From positions 62,001-126,000 of the forward strand of contig JABELC010000004.1 of assembly GCA_028455995.1 (NCBI GenBank): DNA of 64,000 bases, read 5' to 3'. This stretch comes from Scleromitrula shiraiana (lineage: Eukaryota; Ascomycota; Leotiomycetes; Helotiales; Sclerotiniaceae). The notes beneath the pieces are model-generated. The model had not been told where the DNA came from. It was given only the letters and a program-made list of their open reading frames with translations, and searched no databases. Position 1 is the stretch's first letter, and every line of letters begins with the position of its first letter. The translations under genes and the position numbers were made by a program. Positions 23,615 to 34,744 of this stretch are shown piece by piece.

Positions 23615-24483
23615 ATCATTGGAGGAAATCGGGAGGAAATCGGGAGGAAATCGGGAGGAAATTGGGGTTATATTGGGAGTTTGGGATTTAGGATATGGGG
23701 ATAGTTCTGGCAACATAAAGTATGAATAAAATGGGATTATGTTGCTAGTATAGGAGTTTTTTTTATACCTTGAGATTCTCATATAGTATTGTCAGATGCA
23801 GTTAGTTATCATAATGAACCACATTCTTATTCTCCAAACCCATGGGCCCTAGGGAATGGTAAACTAGAGATTAATGTCAAGACATCTTCCTATACTCATT
23901 GTAAGGTATAGTAAGAAGAGAAGATAGCTATTGTTTTGAGTTGCATGTGAATTTTATGGTTCAAAGCTATGAGGGCGCCAGCGACCGTATAGATCATATA
24001 TGCTGACTAATCTACGACTAATTTTAGTCAATAACCTATTGTCTGAAAACATAAAGATTTAATGTCATGAAGATCCATCGAAACATGAGCTTCTGGGGTC
24101 CCAGCTGCTGAGCTTGTGTGAAAGATGTGATATTCTTATGACACTACTAGTAAGGTAGAACTGACTTGCCGATAGCAATATCCAGATCCTGCCTAGAAGT
24201 CAGAAAGATTTAATAATATGTATATACCGATGCAACAGTTCTTACTTTGCTCAGGATGAACTTCAATGTCTGTATTTCAGAAGGAATTTAGAAAATGAAT
24301 AAGCTTAGAAAGAAGATCAATAAAGTCCAGCAGTCACTATGCAGAACAAAAGTCTCTATCTAAGAAACTTTCACAAACTCACACCGTTCATGAGGGCTGT
24401 TGATAACCGTGAACATACGAAAATCGTGCACAAACAAAAAGTAGAAGTCTTGCTCCAGTATCCGCTGGGATTTCATCAGAAAA
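23615..24483. other. Intergenic region between convergent genes
   Basis: Holds the 11-bp minisatellite at 23621-23664 and otherwise AT-rich sequence with no coding signal. Both flanking genes end here, so it includes their 3' UTRs. Confidence 0.5.
23621..23664. repeat. 11-bp minisatellite, four copies
   Basis: Four head-to-tail copies of GGAGGAAATCG, the last with one change, immediately after the stop codon of the preceding gene and so probably inside its 3' UTR. Confidence 0.9.
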
Positions 24484-25746
24484 TTAGTGTCTCAGTTCGT
24501 CCTTACCATCCACGATAATCTTCGCAATTTCGTCGAAATAAGCCTTAAAATCTTCTTCCGTTTTCTTAGGTTTCCAACCTAGCTCAAGAGCCCGACCCGG
24601 GGTGCTTACTGAACTATCCTTCGTCAGCTCCCAGTCCTTCACAAAAATATGATCAACTTACATTGATGCATATGCCAATTCCGTAACAAAAGTATCTCCT
24701 GCAAGCCATTTGTCTGCAGCTTCTTGAAGCGATATGCTCTTTGCTTCATTGGTTGGAATAGCACCCAGTTTGAACAATGCATCTGCTGCATACTCGCCAA
24801 ATCCTTTCCAAGAGTACCTTCCTGGAGTAGAGAGAATAATTCCGTTCTTTCCTGTTGGAACCTCTTCTCCATCCAGAATCTTGAAAAAGATCAACTTGTA
24901 CAGATCTGTGAGATCATCCACATGCACATGATTCCAAACTCCTTTGCCTTCACCGATATATACACCATGTCCGTAATAAAGTGAAGAGCGGACTATAGAT
25001 GGAACTTGAGTGGAATTTTTGGAGAAGAATCCTCTTGACATTCCATGAATTTCCGGGGATATGATGATAATAGTCTTGACACCGACTGAAAGACCAGTCT
25101 CGACTACAACAACATCGGTTGTTCGTTGAGGGTATACTGTTTTGGACTCGCGAAACTTTTCATACTCATGAATGTCTTCCTTATCACTGAAAATTCGTAT
25201 GGGATCATCCTTAAATGCACCAGTGATAGGCTGATCACCAAGATTGGAAGTTCCCGAAGTCTACGTAAGTGTCAGCTAAAGTATGGAATGGAGATTTCCA
25301 ACGGCACAAACATGTATGTAATGAACATCTTTTCCGAGTTGTTTCTTCCTATCACTCAAACCGGAAATCAAAGCCGCCGCCAATGCAGAATGAAAGGCAT
25401 TGGCAGAATTAATCACAACTATATAAGGTCAATTCCATTATTCAAGATCAATTCGGAAAACTTACTATCATATTCACTAGCGACTCTGCGTAGAAGATCT
25501 GTTTCATCGAAGGAATCGAACAAAATCGGTTTTATTCCTTTCGAAGAAAGAACCTGAGCTCGATCTTGTCCCCTCACAAGTGCAGATAGAGAATAATCGG
25601 GCAGCACCGAGGTCTGCTTTGCCTCGAGAAGGGCTGAGAGAACTGCACCACCGCTAGAGATCATTAGCATTGATATAATAAGAACGTAATTCGATATCTT
25701 ACATATATCCAGTAGCACCTGTGACCAAAACCTTTGTAGATGCCAT
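24484..25746 (-). CDS. NAD(P)-dependent epimerase/dehydratase (extended SDR family)
   Basis: Predicted complement(join(24484..24613,24662..25260,25312..25418,25466..25653,25703..25746)), 355 aa, every junction in frame. The N-terminal TKVLVTGATGYIGG is the Rossmann GxxGxxG nucleotide-binding motif. A further strand gives VINSANAF, and HTSGTSNLGD follows the pattern of SDR strand 5. The usual YxxxK catalytic pair is not obvious; HEYEKFRESK is the nearest candidate, so this is probably an atypical SDR. VWNHVHVDDLTDLYKLI is the conserved substrate-side block of this fungal family, and the C-terminus ends TPGRALELGWKPKK. The substrate is unknown. It is divergent from SAD1 across about 880 bp. Confidence 0.88.
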
Positions 25747-26624
25747 TGAGTCTGTTTGTTTATACCTTTAGGTGATGAAGTAGTATTGAGTGCTTGAAGA
25801 TAAGAAAAGAGATTAAACCAGAAACTTATGTAGAAAGTGATGGGATTGATTGAAAGAGATATTGGAAAAAAGTCGGGCTGTTCAAGAGATTTATAACAAG
25901 GGCCGGGAAGGATGAAGTACACATTCCAACACCACTGTGGATGAACGCAACGGATAAATTCAAGCACTGCAAAATTAATATTTGTTCCATATTCTTAGAA
26001 GGCTTACCGATCAATGTGGTTTACCATCATCTTACTTGGCTGTTATAATATGCAATAGCATTATCAATCAAGATGAGGGGTTCGTGGCTGCCAATTATTA
26101 CATATAATGCCGACTGTCGGCTCGTCATGATGCATAAGTATGGATGATTGGAGGGTAGACCAAATGAAGCACGACTAATTACAGCAACGAATAAGAAAAC
26201 AGATGTTGAAACTGTTCAAAAACATGGGATAGCAATCCAGAAGCCATGGAGTAGATACTACCTACTCGCTATAGTTTCTACTCGGTTCGAGCTTCGGTTG
26301 CATTGCATCATTCATACTGTACTTCCTTACAAACTTTGGTAAAGTAAAGGTTCTTTCTTTCGACAACATAGGGAAGAAGAGGTATTAAGATTCAACTAGA
26401 TAGCAATGACAAGATGTATGAAGTTATCCTAATATATAATTTTTGCTCTTGTTGTCTGTTGTAGAGAGGTAGAAACCCGGCTGGCTTCCAAAATCGAGAG
26501 CTTTGGCTAGCCTCACGCTAAAAATGATCTTAGCGCAAGGCTGTGATCACCAAGCGAGCTTGACTTCAATATTCATGAACGCGACGAAGATTTCGATATA
26601 GATCTATAAAATTTTAATTTCAAT
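25747..26624. promoter_or_regulatory. Divergent promoter region (epimerase / SAD1)
   Basis: About 880 bp between two divergent starts. It must contain the promoters of both genes. No other gene and no specific binding site was recognised. Confidence 0.45.
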
Positions 26625-28313
26625 ATGCCGAGTGTTACAACTATGGATATACCTACTCGAAAACGAAAGGACCGAGAAAACGAATCTGCGAATGGCATTG
26701 CCAGTGCTGATGATGAATCTACAAGAAGTAAGATGAGCTCAATGAGTTTAGAATCAGAACCGACTCCCAAACGTCAGAGAACAGTTGAACCTCTTCCTGT
26801 TCAAATCGAGGACGAAAAAGATGAAGTAGATGGAAATCAAGATTTTGCAGAGGAGGATGACGAATTACCAACTCCAGTTGTTCGAGAGAAAGCTCCAATT
26901 GAAGGTTATGATGATCTTTACCTCGATACCATAAATCGCAATGTTCTAGACTTCGATTTTGAGAAGCTTTGTTCCGTTTCCCTATCGAACATCAATGTAT
27001 ACGCTTGTTTGGTATGTGGGAAATACTTTCAAGGACGAGGCACCAAATCGCATGCATATTTCCACGCACTCGAAGTAGGACATCATGTCTTCATCAATAT
27101 GCAAACGCAAAAAGTATATGTTCTCCCCGAAGGATACGAAGTTAAGAACAAAAGTCTAGACGACATAAAATTCGTCTCCGATCCCACCTATACGAAAGAA
27201 CAAGTAATGGGTTTGGGTAGAACGCAGCAAACCTCCTGGACTCTCTCAGGCAAAGAATACAAACCCGGCTTCGTAGGCATGAACAACATCAAAGAAAACG
27301 ACTACTTCAACGTAATCATCCAAGCGCTCTCCCACGTCCCCCCACTCCGAAACTACTTCCTCCTCAACGACTTCACCGGCAAACCCGAACTAATAAAACG
27401 GGTATCGATTCTCTTCCGCAAAATCTGGAATCCCCGAGCCTTCAAATCCCACGTCTCGCCCCATGAACTCCTCCAAGAAATCTCTCTCAAATCCTCCAAG
27501 AAATTCACCCTAACATCCCAATCCGACCCTGTCGATTTCCTCTCCTGGTTCCTCAATAACCTGCATCTCTCACTCGGCGGATCGCGCACCAAACCGGGTT
27601 CCTCCGTAATCCAGCAAATATTCCAAGGAAAACTAAAAGTAGAATCGCAAGCTATAACTGCCAAAGCCGACGCGGGCGATCGACTCCGCTTCGAAGATGC
27701 GGATGTGAAGACCGAGATTTCTAGATTCATGTTCCTCACTTTAGATTTACCACCCGCTCCGCTTTTTCAGGATGAACTAGAACGAAACATTATACCGCAG
27801 ATTCCTCTAACGAGTATTTTGTCGAAATATGATGGAATCAAGGCGCAGGAACATCTTAATTTGAGGAAGAGATATAGATTGTTACACCCATTGCCTCCAT
27901 ATCTATTAATGCACGTCAAGAGATTCAGCAAAAATAAATTTGTCGTCGAGGAGAGAAACCCCACGATCGTGACGTTCGATAGTAGGAATTTGGATCTGGG
28001 GCCGTATGTGGAGCCGATGGTTGGGGGAACGGGGGTGGGCGAACCGATTTGGTATGATTTGGTGGGGAATGTGGTGTTAGAGGTTGGGAGGGAGGGGGAA
28101 AATGGGGAGAAGGAAAAGAGGAGTTGGAAGGTGCAGTTGAGGGAGGGGGTGGAGGGGAGTAGTTTGGGGAGTGGGGCGGGGAGGGATTGGAAGGTTATTC
28201 AGGATCTTTTTGTGGAGGAGGGACAGAGAGAGTTGCTTTATCTGGGGGAGAGTTATTTGCAGATTTGGGAGAGGAGAAGGGAGGGGAAGGGGAAGGGGGA
28301 GGGGAGGGCTTAG
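26625..28313 (+). CDS. SAD1: Spliceosomal SAD1/USP39-type ubiquitin-protease-like protein
   Basis: Intronless, 562 aa. The N-terminus is acidic and disordered. From about residue 127 a zf-UBP finger is visible (CLVCGKYFQGRG, SHAYFHALEVGHHVF). The USP-like fold starts near residue 215 with PGFVGMNNIKENDYFNVIIQ. In active USPs this Cys box reads GNTCYxNS; here the Cys position is Asp (KENDYFN), as expected for SAD1/USP39, which are catalytically dead. LPPYLLMHVKRF and the C-terminal LYLGESYLQIWERR match the family. The protein supports U4/U6.U5 tri-snRNP assembly in the nucleus. The 3' part is strikingly G-rich on the coding strand while the middle uses C-ending codons. Confidence 0.93.
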   Translation: MPSVTTMDIPTRKRKDRENESANGIASADDESTRSKMSSMSLESEPTPKRQRTVEPLPVQIEDEKDEVDGNQDFAEEDDELPTPVVREKAPIEGYDDLYLDTINRNVLDFDFEKLCSVSLSNINVYACLVCGKYFQGRGTKSHAYFHALEVGHHVFINMQTQKVYVLPEGYEVKNKSLDDIKFVSDPTYTKEQVMGLGRTQQTSWTLSGKEYKPGFVGMNNIKENDYFNVIIQALSHVPPLRNYFLLNDFTGKPELIKRVSILFRKIWNPRAFKSHVSPHELLQEISLKSSKKFTLTSQSDPVDFLSWFLNNLHLSLGGSRTKPGSSVIQQIFQGKLKVESQAITAKADAGDRLRFEDADVKTEISRFMFLTLDLPPAPLFQDELERNIIPQIPLTSILSKYDGIKAQEHLNLRKRYRLLHPLPPYLLMHVKRFSKNKFVVEERNPTIVTFDSRNLDLGPYVEPMVGGTGVGEPIWYDLVGNVVLEVGREGENGEKEKRSWKVQLREGVEGSSLGSGAGRDWKVIQDLFVEEGQRELLYLGESYLQIWERRREGKGKGEGRA

Positions 28314-29345
28314 GGGGAGCTTAATGTCGGGGTGGGTGTGTTGTATAGTATTAGTGTTCAATAGTGGTGGATGATGTGGAAGATGACATGATATGATATG
28401 ATACCAAATCAAAGAGAATTTGAAAATGAATATATTGAAATAAAATGTTACTTTCGGTGTATGGAGTTGTGCTTATACTTGTTGTGAAGTGTCATTGGGA
28501 TTTACCTCGCTGGATTGTAGATAGATAGGTATAATATGGTAAGTATTAAGTAGGTGATTGAGATGGAGGGCAGTGGTGAGGAGTATTGCGGGATGAGTAT
28601 TTGACCAATAGATAGAGATGGGACAGAGATGTGAGGGGGGGTTGCTAATGGTGGATTGGATGGGATGGAGGAGAGCATAAATTCGATAAGTTATAGATGG
28701 ATTGGGGGAGCAGGTAGGTGAGGATAGGATAATGGGGAGTGAGGATTCTAAGTAATGGGTGAGAGGGTATAAAGTATTGGTTGGCATCTGGGAATGGGAA
28801 GGTGGATGAGCGTTTATGTGGAGGAGGATAGAGCGTTGGATAGGAGCGGAAAGGTAGGATATTCATGGTAGTTTGAATTGAGATGAGGGGAGGTGGGCAT
28901 CAGAGGTTGGTTGATGTTGGAGTATGTGTGGCGGTTGATTAGATGATTGAAGATGTATTGGTATGAGAGCGAGAGGTAGGGGGAAAGAGAAAAAAACTTC
29001 ACTGAGGTGTTGGATTATTGCCATAGATAGAGGTAGGGATAGAAGTATGAATCACCATACACACATATATCACGATTGAAATGCACTAAATACACACATA
29101 CACAAAGAAGGAAATTGGTAAGTTATGAACAAACTCGAATTGAGTGGGATATTTGCAATCAAGTGATCAATCCATCCATCCAGCTCATTTAAATACTTAC
29201 ATACAAGTATACACTTATAATGTAATGTACTGTACTGTACATGATATCCTTTTGTATACCACATCAAATCACATCCGTCATATGAAAAAAATAACCAGCC
29301 CTCCGCACGCCAACCAGAACGCCATTCCCATGCAACTCATTTTGA
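28314..29345. other. G-rich to AT-rich spacer between convergent genes
   Basis: About 1 kb. The first part stays G-rich on the plus strand, with many GGGG/GGATG runs and TAGATAG-type repeats. The second part, containing CACATACACAC repeats, is AT-rich. No gene was supported; minus-strand Pro/His/Leu-rich ORFs only reflect the composition. Confidence 0.5.
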
Positions 29346-31139
29346 TTATTCCTCATCTTCATCTACATCACCATTTACTTTCGTCCCCAAACCATTTGCA
29401 TGACCATTGCTCAGTGATTTTCTCTCGACTTCGAACACTACAGCTCCGTTCCTCCCTTTATCGGTTTTTTGCCATCGTCCCATTCGATGGGTTTTTCCCA
29501 CCGCTGCAACGATGCATATCCCATCTTTCCCTCTATCGCCGCGTTCGAAAACAGAAAGATCATTTATCACACCTCGAGCTGGGACTTGTGATTCGGGAAT
29601 TGCATGTGTATTTGTGTCTTCACCGTTCATGGTAGCATCTGGTACGCGTCCAACTATGCCCATCGATTCGAGGGATTTGCGATCGGGGCTTACGCGCCAT
29701 GCTCGTACTACTCCGTCCCAACTACCGCTTAACACGACGTCGGAGTAGGGGATGGTGGTTAGAGCTGTGATCCATCTTGGGGTTGTTTTGGGGACGATTC
29801 TTTTTTCGGGATCCGTCTCTGCGGATGCTTCGTCTGGTTGCAGTGGCTCTTCTGCTCCGTGCGTAAATGAGACTGTATGAATAGGTTTTTTCTTGTGCAT
29901 GGTCCATAGAGATAATGAACCACTATCTCCACCAGTGATGAACATCTCCTCGTCGATCATCGCAATTCGATCAATGCTTCCTTCCTGGGTACGAGCCACT
30001 TCATCGTCGGATTTGTGATGACGGGATTTCTTCTCGCTTCCACCTCCCCGGAATACAAGTTGGGTTTCTTCCACTACTTTCCAAAGACGCGCGGTGCGAT
30101 CTCGTGCTCCTACTGAGATGCAACGTTCTTGTGCGAGCGCGGCTATATCTACTACTTCGTCTTGATGGCCGAAGAGTGTTTCCACATATGCCCCCTCATC
30201 TAAACTCCATATTTTGATTGTGCGGTCTTTGGAGCTAGAGTATAATTGGTTTGTACCTCTGCGAAACACCAGTCCTGTAATAGCGTCTCGATGTTGAGAG
30301 AATACTCGAATGGGTCTCATGGTTTCCGCGTTCCAGACGATGATTTTTCGATCTTTAGATCCTGTCACCACGAATTTCCCATCTTGAGATGCGGCTACTG
30401 CGAGTATAGAGTCTGTATGTCCCATAAAAGAAGTCTCTTTCGATTTGCGTTTGTCTCCCCGCACAGAAGCTACTAAGATAGGTTTTTTCCTCGGCGGAGG
30501 AGTTGGCTTCTTGGTTTTGCTCTTCTTCTTTCCTTTTCCTTTCTTCTTCTGTGGATATTGATCCCGTGGTAAATCCTGTATCCTCCACTTAACCAACCAC
30601 ATATCCTTACTAACAGTATAAACGTACGGCGCGCAAGTAGCCACACCCGTAACAGCATCCGAATCTTTTTTGAAATAACAACTCGAAGCCTCTGCGAACC
30701 TCAATTCGTCCGCCAATTTCCTGTATATCTTCCCCTTAGACTCGGCAACATCTTCTTGTAAACGTTCGGCGATTAAATCTCGATCGATTTCTTCGGCATC
30801 AAACCCTACTTCATCTTGTACTTCGGATCGAATATTTTGTAGATATCTCTCCGCCAATCTCAATCTTCTCTCCGCAGCAGTTTCCTCGTCCCCTTCTCCC
30901 TGTAATTCATCTTCAGATGAACTTTCTACCAAATCCTCATTATCCAATTGACCATTCTCACTCTCAGAATCACTCCCAGAAATCGATTCGTCTCTCTGAG
31001 GTCTCTTTACAGGTTTTGGCTTTGGATCTTTCGAGACGGGTTTTGAAGAACTTGCCGCATGTCTTTTTTTGGGATTTTCTGGGACATCATTCCTTTTTCG
31101 CTTCTTCTGTGCATTGGGTATTGTGAAGAAGGAGGACAT
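29346..31139 (-). CDS. RRP9: U3 snoRNP WD40 protein Rrp9 (U3-55K)
   Basis: Intronless. The chosen start is the ATG at 31139 (MSSFFTIPNAQKKRKR, context ACCATGT), giving 597 aa. The frame is open to 31247, but the extra 36 residues look like translated leader. The N-terminus is basic then acidic, followed by the conserved Rrp9 helix block (AAERRLRLAERYLQNIR ... FDAEEIDRDLIAERLQ). WD40 repeats run from about residue 190: FMGHTDSILAVAASQDGKFV, GSKDRKIIVWN, SSSKDRTIKIWSLDEGA, FGHQDEVVDIA, ITGGDSGSLSLWTMH and LSGSWDGVVRAWRV. Rrp9 binds the U3 snoRNA B/C motif and is needed for early 18S rRNA processing in the nucleolus. It is divergent from PRE1, about 480 bp apart. Confidence 0.93.
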   Translation of the reverse strand: MSSFFTIPNAQKKRKRNDVPENPKKRHAASSSKPVSKDPKPKPVKRPQRDESISGSDSESENGQLDNEDLVESSSEDELQGEGDEETAAERRLRLAERYLQNIRSEVQDEVGFDAEEIDRDLIAERLQEDVAESKGKIYRKLADELRFAEASSCYFKKDSDAVTGVATCAPYVYTVSKDMWLVKWRIQDLPRDQYPQKKKGKGKKKSKTKKPTPPPRKKPILVASVRGDKRKSKETSFMGHTDSILAVAASQDGKFVVTGSKDRKIIVWNAETMRPIRVFSQHRDAITGLVFRRGTNQLYSSSKDRTIKIWSLDEGAYVETLFGHQDEVVDIAALAQERCISVGARDRTARLWKVVEETQLVFRGGGSEKKSRHHKSDDEVARTQEGSIDRIAMIDEEMFITGGDSGSLSLWTMHKKKPIHTVSFTHGAEEPLQPDEASAETDPEKRIVPKTTPRWITALTTIPYSDVVLSGSWDGVVRAWRVSPDRKSLESMGIVGRVPDATMNGEDTNTHAIPESQVPARGVINDLSVFERGDRGKDGICIVAAVGKTHRMGRWQKTDKGRNGAVVFEVERKSLSNGHANGLGTKVNGDVDEDEE

Positions 31140-31618
31140 GGTGGTGGTGGTTGGGGAGGGATGTGGTCGTGGTGGGATTGGGACAGACAGACACCGGGCA
31201 GAAAAATGTTCTCTATCAAAATAATTTTTTTGGATTTCTTTCCGCATGGAATTTCGCGACAGGGATCTGATCCTGATATTGAAACGGTATCACGTGGTTA
31301 CACATATATATTTTTGTGTTGATGTTTTTCACATTCATATCATGTTTATGTTGGATGAAGAGCATTTTCTATGACTTTTGCGACAATTTGAAGCAAATTG
31401 AAGTCCAGAATCTATAAACAAATTGATGGCTTGATTTATTATGATTTTGATAGAAGTTTCACTCATATGTGATAGTATTTGAAGCTTTGACGCTATTACA
31501 TAAATGATTTAGCGCCATTTCATTGAGGCAGCGAGAGCTATACGCGTTAGAGCTCTAAGTATCACCAACTAGGAACTTCCCCAGAACCTTCAACAAAGAA
31601 TCCCCAAAAACTATCAAC
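31140..31618. promoter_or_regulatory. Divergent promoter region (RRP9 / PRE1)
   Basis: About 480 bp between two divergent housekeeping genes. It should hold both promoters. No exact yeast-type proteasome element (GGTGGCAAA) was seen. Confidence 0.5.
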
Positions 31619-32360
31619 ATGTATGTATACTTTTAAACATGGCTGTCAAAATATTTGCTAATGATATACTCTTTTAAAGGGAGGTCTTACTCGGAATAAC
31701 TGGCAAGGATTTCACAATCATCGCAGCCTCTAAAGCTGCTATGAGAGGTGCTACCATTCTCAAAGCTTCTGATGACAAGACCAGAGCTTTAAATCAACAC
31801 ACTTTGATGGCATTCTCTGGAGAAGCAGGAGACACGAGTATGATATTACATTCCTTTCTTCATCATTCAAACTTCATAAACTAACAATAATGTTTCCTCT
31901 GCCTCCAGTCCAATTCGCAGAATACATCCAAGCCAACGCCCAACTCTACTCCATGCGCAACAACATCGACCTCTCCCCCTCCGCAGTCGCTCACTTCGTC
32001 CGCGGCGAACTCGCCTCCGCTCTCCGCTCCCGCAAACCCTACAATGTCAATCTCCTTCTCGGAGGTGTTGATCCCATTACCGATAAGCCCAGTCTGTACT
32101 GGTTGGACTACCTAGCATCGCTTGCACCGCTTCCATATGCCGCTCATGGATATGCGCAGTATTATTGCTTGTCGATTCTGGATAAACATCATCATCCGGA
32201 TATTGATTTTGAGCAGGGGATGAAGGTTCTTAGGATGTGTACGGATGAGTTGAAGAGGAGATTGCCGATTGATTTTAAGGGGATGACGGTTAAGGTTGTT
32301 ACTAAGGAGGGGATTAGGGAGATTGATTTTGATGATAGTGCTAGGGTTGCTTGTCCTTAA
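31619..32360 (+). CDS. PRE1: 20S proteasome subunit beta-4 (Pre1/PSMB2)
   Basis: Predicted join(31619..31620,31680..31837,31909..32360), 203 aa. The start codon itself is split: AT at 31619-31620 is followed by a GTATGT donor, and G is the first base after the TAAAG acceptor, giving MEVLLGITGKDF. The only other reading (ATGTAT then GTATAC) does not keep frame. Family signatures are clear: ASKAAMRGATILK, DDKTRALNQHTLMAFSGEAGD, TIQFAEYIQANAQLYSMRNN, SLYWLDYLASLAPLPYAAHGY and LPIDFKGMTVKVV, close to yeast Pre1. This subunit has no catalytic Thr1 and is structural in the beta ring. Exon 3 begins with C-ending codons and changes to G/T-ending codons after about 32055. Confidence 0.93.
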
Positions 32361-32736
32361 TGGATGGGATAGGGTTGCTTTCGGATGATGGAATGGACTT
32401 ATTATGACTTGAGAAATAAACAAACTCTATGAATGAAGGCATGGGTGTATTATAGCGTTGATATCAAATGGCATGAAATGGCGATATCTATTTTGATGAA
32501 TCGACGATGAGGATTATATGATGATATACTTCGACTGGAGTTGAGGGACGCCGTCAATGTAGAAGTAGAATGGCCTCAAGTGGGGGTAGCTTACCCTGAC
32601 CGTGACACCCAAAGACGCAAGGAAAGCTACTTCATGGAACTGCACTTAAGAAGAGCATCCCATTCAACCAAAGTATGCCGTTCCACGGTCAAGATTTTAA
32701 CACCCGTATATACGGATACTAGTCCTTTCGTCTTCC

Positions 32737-32961
32737 CTATTTATAGACTTCACTACTTAGGCACTTTCCATGACCTACCATCCCACATGCAGTCCCATCC
32801 CTAGTACTAATACTAACACCACGGATGGATCCCGATCTTTCATAAAGCACGCCATCATAAGTATCGGGGCTCCAAGACTCAGCCCTACGCTTTCGTGGCG
32901 TGGTATATGCAATGTCAGGTTGGAGATCGCCATACTCATCTTCTAGTGTCCTTTGGTACAT
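32737..32961 (-). CDS. Possible small hypothetical protein
   Basis: A true ATG opens 74 codons starting MYQRTLEDEYGDLQPDIAYT, with PRKRRAESWSPD as a basic/Ser-Pro motif. The composition is more protein-like than that of random ORFs nearby. No partner exon or homologous family was recognised, so this is a weak call. Confidence 0.22.
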   Translation of the reverse strand: MYQRTLEDEYGDLQPDIAYTTPRKRRAESWSPDTYDGVLYERSGSIRGVSISTRDGTACGMVGHGKCLSSEVYK

Positions 32962-33840
32962 TGCAAAGATTCATACAAATATATCATGGGTAATTTACCA
33001 TGGTTAACAAAAGACAGTGATCCTGATCCGAACCAGCCAGATGTCTTCACCCCGCCTATATGGATCTTTCAGTGGATATCGATGGATTTATGTAGGGAAT
33101 GCTTGTACTAGTACTAATAGATTCAACACTATATGATGGGGAAGGAAAACGATGAATGTACAGTAGATGTCCCTTCGTTACAAAAAGAGCAATGCAACCA
33201 TAATACAAGCCAAACAGTTGGAAGTGAATATAATATGAACCGCCCAGCCCAGCCCAGCCCAGCTACCAGCCCAGATTTCAAATACCGGTTTGATATATTT
33301 TATCATCCAATAGGATATGGACCCGAAGAGGATATCCAAACATAGCATACATAAATGAACCAATAGCATTTATCGTTTCATTTAATCATGCAGATGAAAC
33401 AGAAATCAAGATGGTGTAACATGATTTGATACCTTGGTTATGATGAGAATTATGAGATCCCTACTCGAGTATTGTGTCAAGTGGCAAGCGTCTACTCTAC
33501 GTAAGAGAACAGAGAAATCGATAAGATTTTTTTTTTTTTTTTTTTTTTTTCATTATTAGCCCTAATAAACCTATATATGATACACAGAATAGAATAGAAT
33601 AAAAATGTATACTCGATATTGAATGTATACCATCAATATACTATCAATATACTATCAATACATCTAAATGTAGATCCATACGTACATAATAATAAATAAT
33701 ATATGTAGTGTCTAGTGTCTAGTGTCGATGAGGAGAAACACATAGAACGTCAATGATGAATAATAACACTGATTAATAAGCAAAAACCATTTTAACTTTT
33801 TATTATTCATTAGAGGGAGGGCACTTAATTATTATTACGG

Positions 33841-33880
33841 GTAATCCATATACGGTAATCCATATACGGTAATCCATAAA
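33841..33880. repeat. 14-bp tandem repeat
   Basis: Three copies of GTAATCCATATACG, the last incomplete, in intergenic sequence. Confidence 0.85.
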
Positions 33881-34000
33881 GTGTAGTTTTGAACGAATCA
33901 ATAAACGGGGAGGTCCCTTGATCTTTACTTGATAAGTATTAGCGTAAAGTCCTTTTTTTTTTATCCATTTTATTCACTTATCGATATTCGGTTAAACCAT

Positions 34001-34744
34001 ATTCTCAAGGTTTTTGCCCCTCACACTCTTTTTTTTTTTTTTTTTTTTTTACCCTAGTCTTCTCTAGTATAGATTTCTAGTATAGATGGTAGTGGATGAT
34101 CTTTTTAGAAACTTCCCTTCTTCTTCTAAATAATAAACCACCTTCTTCTCAATAACCCTCCTCCCTCTTACCAAACAAAATTCTATCTCAGAATACCCTC
34201 AAATATTCATCCCCCCCCCCCCAAAAAAAACCTTCTACTCTTCTATCATAAATTCTTTTTCTTTTTCTTCTGTTTTTCTATACCTTTGATCTTCTTTTTT
34301 TTTTTTGAAAGGGTTTAACAAAAAGTTATAAGAGAATTCACCTATTCACCTCTCCAAACGTTTTTCTTTCCTTTACAAAAAAAAAAATCTCTTCATCATA
34401 AAGAGATAATATAGAGAGAGAAAACACAGAGAGACCAGACGATCGAAAAAAAAAAAAATAGTCAACGGATTTGTTTCTTCTTCTTGATCGTTTCGTTTTC
34501 GTTTCGATTTATTAGATTTTTTTTTTCTATTACATCCTTTTCGATTTTATTTTACCTTCTCTTAAATAGATTCTTTACGGTCTTTTACGAGAGCTGAAAG
34601 TACATTCAAGACTTATCTATCAAAAAAGTCTGATCAAATTAATTTCTTCGATAATATCTTGTCGATTACAAAATCATCCTATCTATCGAAAGAATTCTTC
34701 ACCTTCGCAGATTATCAACTTCGAACCTCTAAAATCTATTCAAT
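34001..34744 (+). promoter_or_regulatory. DED1 promoter and pyrimidine-rich leader
   Basis: The 740 bp before the DED1 start is unusually rich in long T and C/T runs, including T tracts at about 34030-34050 and a C10 run near 34210, plus A tracts near 34378 and 34447. CT-rich tracts near transcription start sites are typical of highly expressed filamentous fungal genes, so this probably spans core promoter and a long 5' UTR. The exact start site cannot be set. Confidence 0.5.

Larger units (their letters stand above)
32361..34000. other. Intergenic with poly-T and short tandem repeats
   Basis: Mostly non-coding. It contains an AGCCC run at 33241-33265, a 28-bp poly-T near 33523-33550, repeated ATATACTATCA units near 33636-33662, a TAGTGTC triplicate near 33710-33726 and a 14-bp repeat at 33841-33880. 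One possible small ORF (32737-32961, minus) is listed separately. Confidence 0.55.

Noticed and set aside
31140..31247. Extended N-terminus for RRP9
   Set aside because: The extra 36 residues are Pro/Thr-rich, leader-like and poorly explained; the ATG at 31139 has the better context and starts the expected basic N-terminus.
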